From NCBI GenBank assembly GCA_021736645.1, contig JAIPFM010000190.1, positions 1 through 52,345 on the forward strand: 52,345 nt of DNA. Reading direction: 5' to 3'. Origin of the DNA: Phycisphaerae bacterium (lineage in GTDB: Bacteria > Planctomycetota > Phycisphaerae > Sedimentisphaerales > Anaerobacaceae). Shown piece by piece: positions 1 through 9,236 of this stretch (within the stretch, counting starts at the first letter, position 1; every line of letters starts with the position of its first letter). The notes beneath the pieces were generated by a model. That model was not told where the DNA came from and made no database searches. It saw only the letters and a list, made by a program, of their open reading frames with translations. The position numbers were made by a program, and so were the translations under genes.

Positions 1-1074
1 CTCATCACGCAGGACATGCTGCCATGGCTCTGCACGTATCAGGGGGACATGTTCGGGCAGGTCGGTCTGGCGGATCTGGATCTCGACCTGACACAAGAGG
101 CCACCCTTATTTTGACCTCAGGCAGTACAGGTCAGCCCAAGGGTGTGCTGCATACGCTGGCGAATCACTTGGCCAGTGCCAGGGCGTCTGATCAAATCAT
201 ACCTTTTGGTCAGGGGGAGGTGTGGCTCGTGTCTTTGCCCATGTATCATGTGAGCGGCCTGGCCCTGATCACGCGTGCTTTGCTGCACGGGGGGACCCTG
301 TTGTTTGCGCACAAGGACTGGCGCACTGCACTGGTGCAGGAGACAGTGACGCATTTGTCTGTGGTGCCCACCCAACTCAGGCAGCTCCTGGCTCAGCCTG
401 ACACGGCTGCGGCTCTGAAGACCCTGAGCGCTGTGCTGGTGGGCGGGGCACCGTGCCCGGAGGGGCTTGTTCGTGAGGCCCAAGCTCAGGGCATTTCCAT
501 CCATGTCACCTACGGGGCGTCTGAATGCGCATCACAGATCACGACCACAAGGACCGATCCTGTGGGCTGCGGTCCTGTCTTGTCGCATGTGCAAATTTAT
601 ATTGACCGGGACAGTGAGATTCTTGTTCGGGGTGACTCTGTGGGCCAGGGCTATGTCACCCTGGGGCAGGTCATTCCGCTGGTGGATGAGCAGGGTTGGT
701 TCCACACAGGCGACCTGGGCCGACTGGATGACCAGGGATGCCTTTTCGTGCTGGGCCGCAAAGACCGGCAGTTCACTTCAGGGGGTGAGAATATCCATCC
801 TGAAGAAATCGAGCGGGTCCTCCTGGCAGTGCCCGAGGTGGAGCAATGTGTGGTCGTCCCTGTGGCGGATGCTCAGTACGGCCAGCGTCCAGTGGCCTTT
901 GTCCTGGGGTCACCGGACCGCCAGGCCGTGTGTGATGCACTGAGGTGCCTTGAAAGATTCAAGCACCCGGACCACATCTTTGACTGGCCCAGGGAACTCT
1001 CGGACGCCATGAAGCCGGATCGACCTGCCATGCAGCAACTGGCCGAGTCGCTGGTGCGGCCAGCAGGGTCTTGA
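1..1074 (+). CDS. AMP-forming acyl-CoA synthetase, MenE-like (5' truncated)
   Basis: The reading frame is open from base 1, so the gene starts upstream of the window; about 357 residues are visible. They form the C-terminal two thirds of an ANL-superfamily adenylating enzyme. The ATP-binding loop TSGSTGQPKG lies near visible residue 40. It is followed by a TYGASE motif, the FHTGDLG aspartate motif and the hinge motif GRKDRQFTSGGENIHPEEIE. The small C-terminal domain ends with AMKPDRPA, whose lysine sits where the catalytic A10 lysine is expected. The compact length and the sequence style resemble o-succinylbenzoate-CoA ligase (MenE) of menaquinone synthesis, but no other men gene is visible, so a different acid substrate remains possible. 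The dinB start codon lies 29 nt downstream. Confidence 0.8.
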   Translation, partial: LITQDMLPWLCTYQGDMFGQVGLADLDLDLTQEATLILTSGSTGQPKGVLHTLANHLASARASDQIIPFGQGEVWLVSLPMYHVSGLALITRALLHGGTLLFAHKDWRTALVQETVTHLSVVPTQLRQLLAQPDTAAALKTLSAVLVGGAPCPEGLVREAQAQGISIHVTYGASECASQITTTRTDPVGCGPVLSHVQIYIDRDSEILVRGDSVGQGYVTLGQVIPLVDEQGWFHTGDLGRLDDQGCLFVLGRKDRQFTSGGENIHPEEIERVLLAVPEVEQCVVVPVADAQYGQRPVAFVLGSPDRQAVCDALRCLERFKHPDHIFDWPRELSDAMKPDRPAMQQLAESLVRPAGS

Positions 1075-1103
1075 GATCAGACACGGGATACTACTGTGAA
1101 ATC

Positions 1104-2264
1104 ATGACTGGTAATCGTCACATTATTCATGTGGATATGGATGCGTTTTATGCGTCCGTGGAGCAGCTTGATCAACCCGGTCTTGCGGGCAAGGCCGTGA
1201 TTGTGGGCGGTCCGTCTGCTCAGCGGGGCGTGGTGAGTGCCGCATCCTATGAAGCGCGTCAATTCGGCGTGCACAGTGCCATGCCCATGGCTCAGGCAGT
1301 CAAGCTGTGTCCTCAGGCCGTGGTGCTGCCGGTTCGCATGGCGAGATACGCGGATCTGTCCCGTCAGATACATGCCATATTCCAGCAGTACACGCCTCAG
1401 ATTGAGCCGATCTCCCTGGATGAGGCCTTTCTGGATGTGACCGACAGCCTGGGCCTGTTCGGGTGTGCAGAAAAAATAGGCCGTGACATCAAGGATACCA
1501 TCAAGTCAAATCTGGGACTGGTGGCGTCTGTGGGCATTGCCTCCAACAAGTTTCTGGCCAAGCTCGCCTCGGACCTGGACAAGCCGGACGGCTTCGTGAT
1601 CATATACGACAACAACCGGCAGGCCATCCTGGATCCCCTGCCTGTGTCCCGGATTTGGGGTATCGGTGCAGTCACGACAAGGGCATTAAACGCAGCCGGA
1701 CTCCAGACCATCGGGCAGCTCACGCGAACACCTGGTCATGCCTTGACACGCATCCTGGGCAATCAGACACAGCATATACTCGATCTGGCCGAGGGCCGGG
1801 ATGACCGGGCTGTCGAGTCGGACAGAGACACCAAGAGCATCTCCAGTGAACAGACCTTTGCAGCAGACACAGAGGATCGGGAGTTCCTTGTGTCGATCCT
1901 GCTGCACCAGGTCGAGGAGGTGTCGTACAGACTCCGGGCCAGCCATCTTCAGGCCAGGACCCTGACCCTCAAATTGCGTGACAGTCATTTCAAGACACTC
2001 ACACGGAGCCACACGCTGGACCATCCGACAGATCTGACCCATATATTGTGGCAGGAGGCGCAGGCGGTCTTTCTTCAATGGCACGCCAAATCTGCTCGCG
2101 CATTGAGGCTCCTGGGATTCGGTGTGTCCGGCCTCTCAGTTGAGGGATCAGGCCAGGGTCAGTTGTTCGCTGATCCGGAAGAAGAGAAGCAGAAGAAGCT
2201 GGACAAGGCGCTCGATGCCATCAGGAACCGGTACGGCAAGGATGCACTCAAACATGGTCAATAG
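1104..2264 (+). CDS. dinB: DNA polymerase IV (Y-family translesion polymerase)
   Basis: Error-prone Y-family DNA polymerase that bypasses lesions in damaged templates. The ATG at 1104 gives 386 residues beginning close to the conserved HVDMDAFYASVE motif; an in-frame TTG at 1071 would add 11 residues that do not look conserved. The catalytic acidic residues are D11 in the first motif and D106/E107 in SLDEAFLD. The steric-gate region FYASVE, the fingers motif SYEARQFGV and a helix-hairpin-helix (WGIGAVTTRALNAAG) are all present, followed by a little-finger domain. Near the C-terminus QGQLF (about residues 351-355) fits the QxxLF beta-clamp-binding consensus. Neither start has a strong Shine-Dalgarno sequence, so translation may depend on the upstream synthetase gene. 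It converges with the next gene, 3 nt apart, with no obvious terminator between. Confidence 0.95.
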   Translation: MTGNRHIIHVDMDAFYASVEQLDQPGLAGKAVIVGGPSAQRGVVSAASYEARQFGVHSAMPMAQAVKLCPQAVVLPVRMARYADLSRQIHAIFQQYTPQIEPISLDEAFLDVTDSLGLFGCAEKIGRDIKDTIKSNLGLVASVGIASNKFLAKLASDLDKPDGFVIIYDNNRQAILDPLPVSRIWGIGAVTTRALNAAGLQTIGQLTRTPGHALTRILGNQTQHILDLAEGRDDRAVESDRDTKSISSEQTFAADTEDREFLVSILLHQVEEVSYRLRASHLQARTLTLKLRDSHFKTLTRSHTLDHPTDLTHILWQEAQAVFLQWHAKSARALRLLGFGVSGLSVEGSGQGQLFADPEEEKQKKLDKALDAIRNRYGKDALKHGQ

Positions 2265-2267
2265 GCC

Positions 2268-4577
2268 TCAATGCGGGACCACAGGCCCTCGCCACACACT
2301 GCCGCCGAATGTGGTGACGTACATCAGCGTGTCATCCTGCGGGTCGAAGACCACACGCTGGATATTGGAAAACGGAAGATCGTCAAATGGCTGCCAGGTC
2401 GTGCCATTGTCTCTGGAGAGCCACAGGCCTGCGCCGGGTGATCCCTCGGTGAGTGTCATGTAGATCCACCCCTCGTGATCAGGATGGAAATACCCCCCGA
2501 ACGTCTGGCGACCTTCACGGCCGATCCGCTGCCAGGTCCTGCCGCTGTCCTGCGTGCGGTACAGGCCGCCGGCCTCGTCCTGCCAGAGCGTATCGCAGGT
2601 GCCGACCAGGATGAGATCACTGTTCGCAGGATGCACGGCGAAATCTTTGGGATACAGGAAGGGGTGTGACGCATTGATTTTTGTCCAGGTCTCGGCCGCG
2701 TCTTTGGACCGGTAGAGACCCACGCCTTCGGGCATGAGCGGTTTGCCTTGAGCAGAACGCTTGGCACAGACCATGGCAAAGAGCGTGCCGTCCTTGTGCA
2801 GGATGACACGGGACACGCGCAGGTTCTGCACGTCACCCAGACCGGTCTTCTTGAGGGTCCAGGTGGTGCCGTCGTCTGTGGATTTGTACACGCCCTCCAT
2901 GAATACACCGGCATACAGGGTACGCTTCCCCCTGGGGCTCTTCGGGTCGACCACAATGGACGTCACAGGCCTGGCAGGCAGGCCCCGGGCCTCGGCCTGC
3001 CACGAGGCGCCGAAGTCCCGTGATGCGCACACGCCGCCGGGTCCGTTGTGGCCGTGACGCTCTGAGATGATGTTGTCATTGGGGATGTCGTGCACATTGG
3101 AAAACGCGCCCCAGATCTTGCCGGGGATCTCCGGATCGAACGCGATCTCATAGCAGGTATTGCGCCACGGGGCCCAGGTGTTCTTGTCCCACCAGATCCA
3201 GGTCCGACCGCTGTCCAGTGATCTGGCAAATCCGATGTCCGTGTACGCGATGTAGTGACGGTTCGTTTCAAAGGGGTCCACATAGTAGTTCCACGTGGTC
3301 GTGACCACCAGTCCTGTACAGGCCCAGGCGGAGCCGGGTCCCGGTTTCTGGCCGGGGGCAGGATGCGTGTCTCCGTTGAACCAGGTGTCACCGCCGTTGT
3401 GCGTGATGTAAGACTGGCTCCACATCAGGAGGAGCCGGTTCGGGTCACTGTTGCAGATGGCCGCGCCGAAGGGCGTGTCGCCGCCCTTGAAAGACTGGCC
3501 TGCCGAGGCTGTGACATAGTTGGGGGCCACGTTGTATGCCTTGAAGCGGGGGTCCTGATAATACGTGGCCCGCCAGGTGTCACCGCCGTTGTCGCTGCGA
3601 TATACGGTCTCGTGGTGGGGCGGGTGAAATCCCGTGCTCGTGTTGGTGACATACACTGTTGTCGGCCTGGCGTCTGTGGTCATGATCTGGTGGTACTGCG
3701 AAATGGGGCCGCATGCCCACTGATCCGAAGTTTTCATATCCAGGTTGATGCCTGTCCCCATGGCCGATTGCCATGTGTCGCCGCGGTCCAGGGAACGGTA
3801 CACGCCGCCTGTGAGCACGCCGTTTTCCATGAGACTGGGCAGGGTTGCATAGAGGATCACCAGGTCGCCGGCCTTGTTCGACCCGCCCGCAAAGCCCTGA
3901 ATGTCTCCTGCAGGCAGGCCGCTTGTTTGTTTTGTCCAGGTCATGCCGCTGTCGTCGGATCGCCATATGCCCCTGTCCGTGGCTGCAAACAGGGTCCGGC
4001 CCTGGCGCGTGTTGTCAAAGTGAAAGCCGAGAATCTGTCCCTCGGGCCCGCTGCACACAACCCAGGTGACACCGGCATCCTGCGACATCCAGCAGTGGCT
4101 GTCGCGCGTGCCCGCGAGCAGGATATTCGGGTTGGCCGGATTGATGGCTATCTCGCCGTAGAGTGACACCTTCAGATTGCCGATTCGCGCAAAAGTCACG
4201 CCCCGATCCCGGCTGATACGTAACTGTCCGCCGGAAGATGCATACATGATGTCAGGATCGGATGGGTGGAACGCAGGGCGGCACCGGGTATCGCTCCTGA
4301 GCTGGGCCTGGTTGATCATGCGCCAATGGTGCCCCCCATCATGCGATAGATAGGCGGCGCTCATGTCGCAGTTGATCATCATCAGGTTTGGATCCGCGGC
4401 AGAGATGGCAGGCGAGAACATGCCGCCCCCGCCGGACAGGCCCACGGGTTCCCAGGGGCGGATTGTGGATTGGGGATTTTGGATTTGAGATTCACCCAAT
4501 GCGTGGCTTGTGATTGCCGTTGCCAGGATCAGGATGCCAAGGCATTTCAAGGGTGAGAAGACTATATGATGTGTCAT
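2268..4577 (-). CDS. secreted BNR/Asp-box beta-propeller protein, GH74/sialidase-like
   Basis: A 769-residue protein with an N-terminal signal peptide (hydrophobic core near residues 12-25, likely cleaved after SHA). The rest carries about a dozen Asp-box signatures of the SxDxGxTW type, for example SHDGGHHW, SDDSGMTW, SLDRGDTW, SDNGGDTW, STDDGTTW, TQDSGRTW and SRDNGTTW. That many blades fits a tandem double propeller as in GH74 xyloglucanases or VPS10-like folds; the catalytic aspartates cannot be assigned by eye, so a hydrolase activity is inferred only. It starts 48 nt after the GH2 stop and has a GGAAAGG ribosome site, so the two are probably cotranscribed. Residues just after the signal peptide are encoded by a period-7 repeat (see 4460-4494). 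Confidence 0.8.
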   Translation of the reverse strand: MTHHIVFSPLKCLGILILATAITSHALGESQIQNPQSTIRPWEPVGLSGGGGMFSPAISAADPNLMMINCDMSAAYLSHDGGHHWRMINQAQLRSDTRCRPAFHPSDPDIMYASSGGQLRISRDRGVTFARIGNLKVSLYGEIAINPANPNILLAGTRDSHCWMSQDAGVTWVVCSGPEGQILGFHFDNTRQGRTLFAATDRGIWRSDDSGMTWTKQTSGLPAGDIQGFAGGSNKAGDLVILYATLPSLMENGVLTGGVYRSLDRGDTWQSAMGTGINLDMKTSDQWACGPISQYHQIMTTDARPTTVYVTNTSTGFHPPHHETVYRSDNGGDTWRATYYQDPRFKAYNVAPNYVTASAGQSFKGGDTPFGAAICNSDPNRLLLMWSQSYITHNGGDTWFNGDTHPAPGQKPGPGSAWACTGLVVTTTWNYYVDPFETNRHYIAYTDIGFARSLDSGRTWIWWDKNTWAPWRNTCYEIAFDPEIPGKIWGAFSNVHDIPNDNIISERHGHNGPGGVCASRDFGASWQAEARGLPARPVTSIVVDPKSPRGKRTLYAGVFMEGVYKSTDDGTTWTLKKTGLGDVQNLRVSRVILHKDGTLFAMVCAKRSAQGKPLMPEGVGLYRSKDAAETWTKINASHPFLYPKDFAVHPANSDLILVGTCDTLWQDEAGGLYRTQDSGRTWQRIGREGRQTFGGYFHPDHEGWIYMTLTEGSPGAGLWLSRDNGTTWQPFDDLPFSNIQRVVFDPQDDTLMYVTTFGGSVWRGPVVPH
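4460..4494. repeat. period-7 tandem repeat GGATTNN inside the BNR gene
   Basis: Five heptamers in register on the plus strand: GGATTGT, GGATTGG, GGATTTT, GGATTTG, AGATTCA. They are translated on the minus strand as SQIQNPQSTIRP, directly after the signal-peptide region. Other period-7 runs in this window lie between genes, so this one appears to have been captured into a coding frame. Confidence 0.75.
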
Positions 4578-4625
4578 GGTGTTACCTTTCCTTCAAGGGA
4601 TACTGCGATTCGTTTCTCTGGCAGG

Positions 4626-7415
4626 CTACCTGAGCATATTGACCAGTATTTTCTCTGCCACAGGATCATAGTCCGGGTCCGAAGGAGTGACGTGTCCCTG
4701 TACGTCCAGTTGTGAAAACAAGAGTGTGCCGCTGCCCTGTGCCGCAGAGATTTGAGCCGCCACGCAAGTTGCAGGATCACGTACCCACAGGATTTTCTCA
4801 GCATGGCCCATGGCCGGTCCCTCCAGGGTTCCCACGGCCACGGTGCCGGGCCGGCCGTTCCAGCGGATCAGCCACGCTGGCTGAATACCGGACAGCATGG
4901 GATGATTCACAGGCTCATAGCAAAAGGCACGCGATCCACGCGTCTGGCCGATCTTGACATCACACAGCTCAGTCCAGTCCCATGTGCGCGTGCCCAGGAT
5001 CACGATGCGTCCTCCGGCTGCGGCAAACTGACAGAGGTCTTTGGCGTGACGCTTCTCTTGTGCTGTCAGATGGGCGGCATTCCAGATCACGACGCGATCT
5101 GTCCCCGGATCCAGTGGCTCGAGATTGCGGGTTGTGTTTAAGCCATGCGAATGAAACCATGAGTCGGCTGTGCCATCACCGCCCAGCAAAATAAAACGGT
5201 ATGCTTGCAGGGCCGCAGGGATCACAGGTCGTGACACGGCCCGCACAAAACGCTGGCTCAGCACGGCCCGGCCGGCCAGGCCGGTGGTGCGTGCGCACAG
5301 CCAGTAGGTCCCTTCCTGTTCAGGCACCTGCCACGTGCAGGGGGTGCGGGTCAAGGAGTCTGCCTTCAATGTGAAATCCCAGGCCTGTGTCGAGATCGGA
5401 TTCTCGAAACAGACCGCTTCCGGTATGTATTCGGGACATTCTTTGGTCAGCAGGAGGTCCACATGGATCCGGGCGTCGTGCCAGTCATCATTGATCAGCA
5501 CCAGGTCGGTGGTCACGGCCTGTCCTGTTTCGTAGCTCGCGTTGAACAGATCGAGACTGGCCAGCACAGGGGACAGGGCACTGTGCCACGCGGCCGATGC
5601 CGGTGCTGCGTAGTTTGCCTTCCACACGGCGCTGCCCTGGCCGGTTTCTCGAACGCGTGCGGCCAGGCGTGTGCGCGTCCAGCCTGCGTACATGTAGGGC
5701 CAGATGCCGTCGACGCGTGCTCTGCGCATGGCCTCGGTATGCTCTGCCCCAATCTGCGCCACAGCGATCTGATCCGCGCGTTCATCGTCCACACCGGCCC
5801 ATTGGGTTTTCGGGTGGCCGAAGTAGTTCATGTATTCCGTGTTGGTGGTGGTGCGCTGGCCCGCCGTTTTGAACCAGCCGGGAATTCCGCCCGCGAGATT
5901 GCCCTCGACCGTGTCCGTGATATTGCCGCACGTGTGCACGTCGTAGTTGTCACGCGTGCCTGTGCTGCCTGTTCGCAGTGTGGGGCGTGTGGGGTCCAGG
6001 GCATTGACAAAGGCCTGAAACGGCCCTTCTTCCCAGGCATTGTCGCGTCTGGATTCGTTGCTGAGCACCCACATGATCACGGACGGGTGGTTCCACAACC
6101 GACCCATCCACCCGGCCGCGTCCGTCAAGCAATTACGATGCCATATGGCCAGTTCTTCAGGTGTGAACTTATAATCCTGGTAGTTGTACAGGACCGGAAA
6201 CTCGGCCAGGATCATGGTCCCGTACTCGTCGCAGATGTCCGCCCACAGGCGAGGCAGGGGACGCGTGTGCGTGCGGAAGGAATTCATGCTCATCTCCCTG
6301 GCCTCAGTGACCAGGTAGTCCTTCTCGTGACCTGTGATGGTGTCACCCCAGTCCCATTCAAAGACCAGGTTCGAGCCTCGCAGTCGGAGCGTCCTGCCGT
6401 TGAGCTTGTAATCGCGATCTGATACACCGATCTCACGCATGCCAAAGCGAAAGGTCACCTGGTCGAGTACCCGGGTTCCATGGAACAGTGTGACCTCTGC
6501 CTGGTACAAAGGACAGTCTTCATAGGTCCAGGGCCTGACGTTCGCCAGAGGCACCTGCACCATGAAATGTTCGCCGCCAAGGGGGTCGGTATCCGGCACA
6601 AGGTGGGCCTGAGCCTGGCCCTGGCCAACGACCTCGCCCGTGGGCCAGGGTCGGACCTGTGCACGGACGGTCAAGTCGTTGAGTCTCTCAAGACCGGTGG
6701 GTGTGACACGGATGTTGACCCGGCGTTTGGCCAGGTCGGGCATGGCCAGTGTCCACTTCATGTAGGCCCGATCTGCAAAGTCGATCCAGATATCGTCTGT
6801 CACGGAGGGCAGGCCGCGCTGGTTCGCAAATCCTGCGGGGAAAAGATGGAAGCCGCTGGCAGCCCTGCGCGCGCCTCGGGTTCCTGCAATCTTGAGCACG
6901 ATCTGATTGTCACCGGCGCGGAGCACGCCCGGGGGGATGATTGTCTGATACGGACCGGTCGGTTCGTTCCGGCCCACTTCGTGGGTATTGATGAAGGCCG
7001 CGGCTCCCAGCGAGATATAGTTCCATCGCAGCACAGCGAGACTCTTGGCTTGTGCATCGGTCAAGTGAAACGTGCGTTTTGCCCACACAAAGGCGATCTC
7101 AGATACGGCCTGTTCGCTCCACGGCATGAAGGGCCCGGGCAGTTGGACTGCCTGCCAGGTGAGCCCTGCCTGACCCTCAGGTCTTTCTGCCTGCTCCCCG
7201 CCTTCGCCCACGGCATATTCCCAGGCGCCGTTCAGTGTGAGTGTTCTGGCGTGCTGCCCTTCACTGCTTGGAAGGTGTACTGAGGCCCCGGCATTTGTGA
7301 TACTGGCATGCGCACCGGCAATCACTGCAAAAAGTGTGACTAGCCATGCCATCCGAAAACCGAATGTGTCAGATTCTTGCTCAGACCCAATGGCAAATAT
7401 GTGAGTGGCGTGCAT
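4626..7415 (-). CDS. secreted glycoside hydrolase family 2 (beta-galactosidase/glucuronidase type)
   Basis: A 929-residue retaining glycosidase. The ATG at 7415 is chosen over an in-frame ATG at 7451 because AAGGAG stands 7 nt upstream of it. The N-terminus carries an unusually long run before a hydrophobic core (MAWLVTLFAVIAG), so secretion is likely. Domains in order: an N-terminal jelly-roll sugar-binding domain (about 60-220), an Ig-like domain (about 225-340), a TIM barrel (about 345-600), and a C-terminal Ig-like plus glutamine-amidotransferase-like module. The acid/base is probably E454 in the LSNES motif after NHPSVIMW; the nucleophile is probably E527 in NTEYMNYFG. The 73-residue spacing is close to E461-E537 of LacZ. 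Substrate is not predictable. Upstream of the BNR protein in the same orientation. Confidence 0.9.
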   Translation of the reverse strand: MHATHIFAIGSEQESDTFGFRMAWLVTLFAVIAGAHASITNAGASVHLPSSEGQHARTLTLNGAWEYAVGEGGEQAERPEGQAGLTWQAVQLPGPFMPWSEQAVSEIAFVWAKRTFHLTDAQAKSLAVLRWNYISLGAAAFINTHEVGRNEPTGPYQTIIPPGVLRAGDNQIVLKIAGTRGARRAASGFHLFPAGFANQRGLPSVTDDIWIDFADRAYMKWTLAMPDLAKRRVNIRVTPTGLERLNDLTVRAQVRPWPTGEVVGQGQAQAHLVPDTDPLGGEHFMVQVPLANVRPWTYEDCPLYQAEVTLFHGTRVLDQVTFRFGMREIGVSDRDYKLNGRTLRLRGSNLVFEWDWGDTITGHEKDYLVTEAREMSMNSFRTHTRPLPRLWADICDEYGTMILAEFPVLYNYQDYKFTPEELAIWHRNCLTDAAGWMGRLWNHPSVIMWVLSNESRRDNAWEEGPFQAFVNALDPTRPTLRTGSTGTRDNYDVHTCGNITDTVEGNLAGGIPGWFKTAGQRTTTNTEYMNYFGHPKTQWAGVDDERADQIAVAQIGAEHTEAMRRARVDGIWPYMYAGWTRTRLAARVRETGQGSAVWKANYAAPASAAWHSALSPVLASLDLFNASYETGQAVTTDLVLINDDWHDARIHVDLLLTKECPEYIPEAVCFENPISTQAWDFTLKADSLTRTPCTWQVPEQEGTYWLCARTTGLAGRAVLSQRFVRAVSRPVIPAALQAYRFILLGGDGTADSWFHSHGLNTTRNLEPLDPGTDRVVIWNAAHLTAQEKRHAKDLCQFAAAGGRIVILGTRTWDWTELCDVKIGQTRGSRAFCYEPVNHPMLSGIQPAWLIRWNGRPGTVAVGTLEGPAMGHAEKILWVRDPATCVAAQISAAQGSGTLLFSQLDVQGHVTPSDPDYDPVAEKILVNMLR

Positions 7416-7538
7416 GGCTTTCTCCTTAAACGACTGAAGAGAAAGTAGCACACTCGCCTGGGGAATACAAGCGTCTGATCTTTCACATGGCCTGTGGGCA
7501 TGATCAGATCATTTTCCTAGGTGTGATGCCAACTGGAG

Positions 7539-9236
7539 TCAACGACTGGCACCGAGCCGCTGCAATGTCTCTATGGCATCCTGATTCCCCTCTGCTTTGG
7601 CGATCTGGAGTGGGGTCTTTCCCTCTTTGTTTGTGGCTTCCAGTTTGGCGCCATGCTTGGCCAGAGCTTCGATGATCTTGTTGCAGTTGCGTCCGGCAGC
7701 GAGGTGCATGGGTGTATCCCCTTCGTAGTTCGTGCAATTGACATTGGCCTCATGGGCAATGAGCAGCTCAATGATGTCCGGTTCATCCACGCCCGTTCCC
7801 ACCGCAGCCATCAGCATAGTTTCACCGTCACGTCCGGCCAGGGTGACGGGTCCGTCATGTTCCAGCATCAGCCTGATCGCTGCCAGATTGGCGCCGTAAC
7901 AGGCTGTATGGAGTGGTGTGTTCCAGCGGGTATCGCGTGTGAGGGGGCCATAGTTGATCAGGGCGAATTCCCTGGCCAGGGCAAGCGGTACCGGTTCGCT
8001 GCTCCTCCAGACCAGGGCCAGCAGCGGCCACCAACGTTCCTTGGGCTTGATCTCGTAAGTCAGGGCCAGGTTGTTGTCAAACAGAACGAATGTCTTGGCG
8101 ATAATGGGCAGGTGGCTCGAGAAGAGATCGCCTGCATACACACTCTTTCTGCCCAGCCCGGCCCGCCAGTTGATCTGGGACACATAGTCGCTATCGCAGA
8201 TGCAGAGCAGCCATTCGCTCAGAAAGTGTAAGGTTTCGTCTGGTATGTACAGGCCGTATGACTGGCGTTCCCACGGTTCCAGCGCCAGGGCGCGGGCACG
8301 CAGGAGGGCCAATGAAACGTGTCTGGCGAGTCCGGCCAGGGCCAGATGTGCGGGATTCTGGTCTCCCTGGCGAAGGGTACCGAGTGTTTCGATGTCGAGG
8401 TGTTCGAGCGCAGGATCAAGGGCAAACTCTCTGGCGATCTTTGCACAGACATTTGGCGTACGTCTCATTACATAGCGATACATGTGGCAGAGATGACGTA
8501 TTTCAACTGCCTTTAATTTCGCGTCACCCTCCAGCTTGTCATAAGCCTCGTTCAGGGGACTGATGGAACCGGTCTCTGCCAGGGCCAGCCAAGAGGCACC
8601 CTCCAACCCTTGGGCCTGGCCGGGGAAGTAGAGGCCCCTGTTGTAGGGGACTTCATGGCGAACTTCGGACAAACGCATGGTGGCTTCGGCCTGTGTCAAA
8701 AGGCCTGCCGAAGCTTGTATCGGGGCTATTTTCTGTAAATCCCCATAAGTGCTTCGGGCGAGATTCGATGTAGCGTCCTGATTGTCGCCCGTGGCCAAAG
8801 CCTGTGCGATCGCGCTCGGGCGAATAGCAGCTTCGGCCAGCCTGACAGCTTCAGCGAATAGCTTATCGACCAGGGTGCGTACACTGACATCAAGCAGGTC
8901 GAGCTGGTTGCGGGCCTCCAGCATTTCCTCCTGAGGCAGGTCGAGACGCAGGTAGGCCTGATACCAGGCCATGGCAGGCAGAATTTTACCGGCATTTTGA
9001 CTGGCTGCGGCCAGACCCAGCAGGGTCTGTGCATGGTCAGGGAATGCTTCCTGTACGCGGGTCAGATGCTCGATGGCCAGGGGCCAGTTCTGGAGCCGCA
9101 GTGCCATGCGCCCACGTCGGAAATCTTCCGAATCCGGCGCTGCGGGTTCGGCTGCCATGGCCGCGCCCATCATCAATAGCAGGGCAATAATGCAGGCGAA
9201 GGTGTTTCTTCGCTGAAGCAGGTTGAAGGGTATCAT
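7539..9236 (-). CDS. exported TPR-like and ankyrin-repeat protein
   Basis: 565 residues. A signal peptide (core CIIALLLMMGAAMA) is followed by a TPR-like stretch at about residues 40-110, with alternating amphipathic helices such as MALRLQNWPLAIEHLTRVQ and TLLGLAAASQNAGKILPAMAWYQAYL. The middle is helical with no recognised family. The last 130 or so residues hold about four ankyrin repeats, seen as NTPLHTAC, GETMLMAA, GDTPMHLAAGRN and GKTPLQIAKAEG. Its ATG overlaps the stop of the upstream gene by 4 nt (ATGA), so the pair is translationally coupled and probably interacts. Ankyrin and TPR modules both bind proteins; there is no catalytic signature. Periplasmic or surface location is inferred. 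Confidence 0.75.
   Translation of the reverse strand: MIPFNLLQRRNTFACIIALLLMMGAAMAAEPAAPDSEDFRRGRMALRLQNWPLAIEHLTRVQEAFPDHAQTLLGLAAASQNAGKILPAMAWYQAYLRLDLPQEEMLEARNQLDLLDVSVRTLVDKLFAEAVRLAEAAIRPSAIAQALATGDNQDATSNLARSTYGDLQKIAPIQASAGLLTQAEATMRLSEVRHEVPYNRGLYFPGQAQGLEGASWLALAETGSISPLNEAYDKLEGDAKLKAVEIRHLCHMYRYVMRRTPNVCAKIAREFALDPALEHLDIETLGTLRQGDQNPAHLALAGLARHVSLALLRARALALEPWERQSYGLYIPDETLHFLSEWLLCICDSDYVSQINWRAGLGRKSVYAGDLFSSHLPIIAKTFVLFDNNLALTYEIKPKERWWPLLALVWRSSEPVPLALAREFALINYGPLTRDTRWNTPLHTACYGANLAAIRLMLEHDGPVTLAGRDGETMLMAAVGTGVDEPDIIELLIAHEANVNCTNYEGDTPMHLAAGRNCNKIIEALAKHGAKLEATNKEGKTPLQIAKAEGNQDAIETLQRLGASR

Noticed and set aside
5463..6422. 319-residue plus-strand frame opposite the GH2 gene
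   Set aside because: Antisense shadow of a well-supported glycosidase, with low-complexity composition and no ribosome site.
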